Of a DNA stretch of 7,999 nucleotides, positions 6,080-7,999 are shown piece by piece (the first letter of the stretch is position 1; each line of letters begins with the position of its first letter). The position numbers were made by a program, and so were the translations under genes. The notes under the pieces are model-generated. The model was given only the letters and a program-made list of their open reading frames with translations, was not told the DNA's origin and made no database searches. The DNA lies in NCBI GenBank assembly GCA_028277195.1, contig JANQGS010000191.1, positions 1 through 7,999 on the forward strand, given 5' to 3'. This stretch comes from Candidatus Gastranaerophilales bacterium. Lineage in GTDB: Bacteria; Cyanobacteriota; Vampirovibrionia; Gastranaerophilales; UBA9971.

Positions 6080-6994
6080 AGCTTTAGTAATTTAAACATA
6101 GGAAACCTTAACTCCAACAGTCTTTTCAAAACAATTGACTCTAACGGGGACGGACAAATTTCCGCACAGGAAATTTTTTCTGTTTTTCAGCAGCTATTAG
6201 GCGGTTCAAATTCCACTAAAACAACAAATACCGCTACAAAAACAAAAAAGACCGGCTACCCGGCATCAGGCAGCCACTCAACCAGCTACACCCCCCTGGT
6301 AGCAGCAAGTGATAATACAGTACAGGACGCGATAAACCAGATACAAAACGGGCAAAAAGGCACAAGCTATGATAATTCATTTAGTATTAACCTGGCAGGC
6401 AACGAGACTCTTACGGGAAAAGACGCTAAAAACCTATATAAAACTTACAACACAAGGGAACTTACCGGGGAAATTTACTCCCCGGGCACAATAAGGGAAA
6501 TAGCTGACGCACAGTATACACGCCGTACTGAAAAAGCCGGCAATAGAACAATATTCTATTCCGCAGACGAACAGGCAGTAAGAAACCGGGTTGACAACGT
6601 AACCAGCCTTACAATAGAAAACGGCATAAAAATGTACATGGCAGCCGGTTTTACAAGGGACGAGGCAAAAGCCCTTTTAACAGTAAAGGATACAAATAAA
6701 AACAATATTATTGACAAGGATGACATGGCCTCAAATATACCTTATATCAAGGCCCGCAACGAATGGGAGTCAATAAGGAGCGATTTAAAGACAAAAGGAC
6801 TATCAGATAAAAAGATAGACTCGCTCCAGGACCAGCACGGCCAGGTCAGGGGCCAGGACGCCGTAGGTATTGCCGCTGAAATCGATACCTGGGGAATTAA
6901 GAGCAAAAACCTCAACGTATCCGGCAATCCCGGCAACGGAAAGTCCACCCTGAACAACATCCAGTCAAACATAAATAAACTTAAGACAGCGTGA
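6077..6994 (+). CDS. Uncharacterised EF-hand protein
   Basis: I do not recognise this 305-residue protein (307 if started at 6071). Residues 21-32 (DSNGDGQISAQE) form a textbook EF-hand calcium loop with acidic or polar ligands at positions 1, 3, 5, 9 and 12, flanked by short helices (SLFKTI before, IFSVFQQLL after). Residues 205-216 (DTNKNNIIDKDD) form a second loop of the same kind, with Asp at position 12 where Glu is usual and Asn instead of Gly at 6. Between them lie a Ser/Thr/Lys/Asn-rich, probably disordered linker (about 43-75) and a mostly polar, probably helical region. There is no signal peptide or membrane segment, so it looks cytosolic unless exported by another route. It has its own promoter and a strong ribosome binding site, after the HU terminator. 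A calcium-responsive or calcium-stabilised protein is an inference; no enzyme motif is visible. No terminator follows before gap. Confidence 0.85.
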   Translation: MSFSNLNIGNLNSNSLFKTIDSNGDGQISAQEIFSVFQQLLGGSNSTKTTNTATKTKKTGYPASGSHSTSYTPLVAASDNTVQDAINQIQNGQKGTSYDNSFSINLAGNETLTGKDAKNLYKTYNTRELTGEIYSPGTIREIADAQYTRRTEKAGNRTIFYSADEQAVRNRVDNVTSLTIENGIKMYMAAGFTRDEAKALLTVKDTNKNNIIDKDDMASNIPYIKARNEWESIRSDLKTKGLSDKKIDSLQDQHGQVRGQDAVGIAAEIDTWGIKSKNLNVSGNPGNGKSTLNNIQSNINKLKTA

Positions 6995-7025
6995 GAGAGC
7001 CGAGTAGTTACAAAATAACCTCCCC

Positions 7026-7054
7026 TTGATTTCTTTATATGTTTTAACTATAAA
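7026..7054 (+). promoter_or_regulatory. Promoter of the GAPDH gene
   Basis: TTGATT (7026-7031) and TATAAA (7049-7054) are separated by exactly 17 bp, a good sigma-70-type match. Transcription would begin near 7061. AGAGG at 7078-7082 serves as ribosome binding site, 7 nt before ATG 7090. Confidence 0.75.
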
Positions 7055-7089
7055 GGTCATGTATGTAAATAGGAAAAAGAGGCGATATT

Positions 7090-7999
7090 ATGGTAAAAGT
7101 AGCAATCAACGGTTACGGAAGAATAGGGCGCAATACCCTCAGAGCCGCGGTAGAAAACGGTTCTTTTGAAAGACTTGAGTATGTGGCCATTAATGACCCG
7201 GGCCTGACCCCGGAACAGGCAGCTCACTTAACAAAGTATGACTCAATCATGGGCAGGTTTAGCGGTGAGGTTTCAGCCTATGATGAAGGTATTATTGTAA
7301 ACGGCAAGAAAATTAAGTTCTACGCTGAAAAAGACCCCGCACAACTGCCCTGGAGAGCAACAGGGGTTGAGGTGGTAATCGAATCAACAGGGTTCTTTAC
7401 AGACGGCACAAAAGCCAGGGCACACCTTGACGCCGGCGCTAAAAAAGTTATTATTTCAGCGCCGGGCAAAAATGTTGACAACACGCTCTGCCCGGGCATT
7501 AACGAAGATACCTATGACGCAGCAACACAAAACATTATCTCAATGGCAAGCTGCACAACAAACTGCCTTGCGCCTATAGCAAAAGTTATCCACGAGGAGT
7601 TCGGCGTTAAGGAAGGCTTAATGACAACAATCCACTCATACACAGGCGACCAGAGAATTCTCGATGCCGGTCATAAAGACCCGAGAAGGGCAAGAGCAGG
7701 CTGTATGAACATAGTGCCTACTACTACAGGCGCTGCTAAAGCTGTCGGGCTTGTACTGCCGGAGCTGAACGGCAAGTTAAACGGTTTTGCGATGAGAGTC
7801 CCGACACCTGATGTTTCAATAGTAGACCTTGTCGCAACTACAGAAAAGCCCGTAACAAAGGAATCTATTAATGAAGCGCTTAAAAAAGCGGCTAACAGCG
7901 ATTTAAAAGGTATTTTAGAGTACGTTGAAGAGCCCCTGGTAAGCTCAGACTTTATTGGCTCAAGCTACTCAAGCTGCGTTGACGCTGCATTAACAATGA
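7090..7999 (+). CDS. gap: Glyceraldehyde-3-phosphate dehydrogenase (3' end beyond window)
   Basis: Phosphorylating GAPDH of central carbon metabolism: glyceraldehyde 3-phosphate + NAD(P)+ + phosphate gives 1,3-bisphosphoglycerate. The first 303 codons are present; a usual enzyme has about 335, so roughly 30 are missing at the edge. The NAD(P)-binding motif INGYGRIGRN is at 6-15, the catalytic Cys155 in SCTTNC, and the base His182 in IHSYTGDQ (27 residues later, as in the family). The S-loop and phosphate-site segments (PTTTGAAKAV, RVPTPDVSIVDLV) are intact. The cofactor-contacting positions are unusual: NDPG at 35-38 where NAD enzymes have NDLT and NADP enzymes NDTG, and LDAGH at 191-195 where NAD enzymes have LDLPH and NADP enzymes LDASH. 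Cofactor preference is thus uncertain and possibly dual. The gene has its own promoter and may head a glycolytic operon continuing beyond the window. Confidence 0.96.
   Translation, partial: MVKVAINGYGRIGRNTLRAAVENGSFERLEYVAINDPGLTPEQAAHLTKYDSIMGRFSGEVSAYDEGIIVNGKKIKFYAEKDPAQLPWRATGVEVVIESTGFFTDGTKARAHLDAGAKKVIISAPGKNVDNTLCPGINEDTYDAATQNIISMASCTTNCLAPIAKVIHEEFGVKEGLMTTIHSYTGDQRILDAGHKDPRRARAGCMNIVPTTTGAAKAVGLVLPELNGKLNGFAMRVPTPDVSIVDLVATTEKPVTKESINEALKKAANSDLKGILEYVEEPLVSSDFIGSSYSSCVDAALTM

Noticed and set aside
6137..6724. Dockerin interpretation of the two calcium loops
   Set aside because: Dockerins have two loops about 20-25 residues apart in a roughly 70-residue domain on secreted proteins; here the loops are 184 residues apart and no signal peptide is present.
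6923..6946. P-loop-like GNPGNGKS near the C-terminus of the EF-hand protein
   Set aside because: It matches the loose GxxxxGK[S/T] pattern but sits about 16 residues from the end of the protein in a Gly/Asn-rich tail, with no Walker B or nucleotide-binding fold around it.
7997..7999. TGA at the window edge as the end of the GAPDH gene
   Set aside because: It is out of frame: the last full codon is ATG at 7996-7998, and the protein is still about 30 residues short.
1..7999. CRISPR array, tRNA, transposase or phage attachment site
   Set aside because: No regularly spaced repeats, tRNA cloverleaf, transposase motif or paired attachment repeats were seen on either strand by eye.

Overview
The window is bacterial chromosome carrying conserved housekeeping genes with clear Shine-Dalgarno sites (AGGAGG/AAAGGAG type) and AT-rich intergenic regions. 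There are no rRNA or tRNA genes, no CRISPR array and no insertion sequence. Taxonomy cannot be fixed from the sequence alone. YtxH-like and DUF948-like membrane proteins occur widely in Firmicutes and in other lineages. The GAPDH has cyanobacterial Gap2-like stretches (SYTGDQRILDA, VSSDF...SSCVDAALTM). A lineage near the non-photosynthetic Cyanobacteria (Melainabacteria), or a Firmicute-like lineage, would fit; this is an inference held with low confidence.

Layout. (1) 1-2169, + strand: the protein-quality-control cluster, with the end of the trigger factor gene, clpP and clpX. The tig stop codon lies in the clpP ribosome binding site, and clpP overlaps clpX by 8 nt. (2) 2263-3618, + strand: four small genes for single-span membrane proteins. 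They read as two consecutive pairs, each a DUF948-like protein followed by a YtxH-like protein, apparently made by tandem duplication. (3) 3633-5483, - strand: full-length mnmG (tRNA wobble-uridine modification), convergent with region 2 and only 14 bp from it. (4) 5484-5605: divergent intergenic region between mnmG and an HU gene, with a good HU promoter. (5) 5606-5940: HU-type nucleoid protein gene followed by a strong intrinsic terminator. (6) 5941-6994: a very AT-rich promoter region, then an unrecognised 305-aa protein with a canonical EF-hand calcium loop near the N-terminus and a second, weaker one about 180 residues later. (7) 6995-7999: a near-consensus promoter and the first 303 codons of a glyceraldehyde-3-phosphate dehydrogenase gene, cut by the window edge.

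Trigger factor, ClpP and ClpX form one functional unit: folding of nascent chains and ATP-dependent unfolding and degradation. The small membrane-protein block, HU, the EF-hand protein and GAPDH each look independently transcribed. The least-described parts are the duplicated DUF948/YtxH block and the EF-hand protein; nothing here clearly shows a new defence or mobile system.
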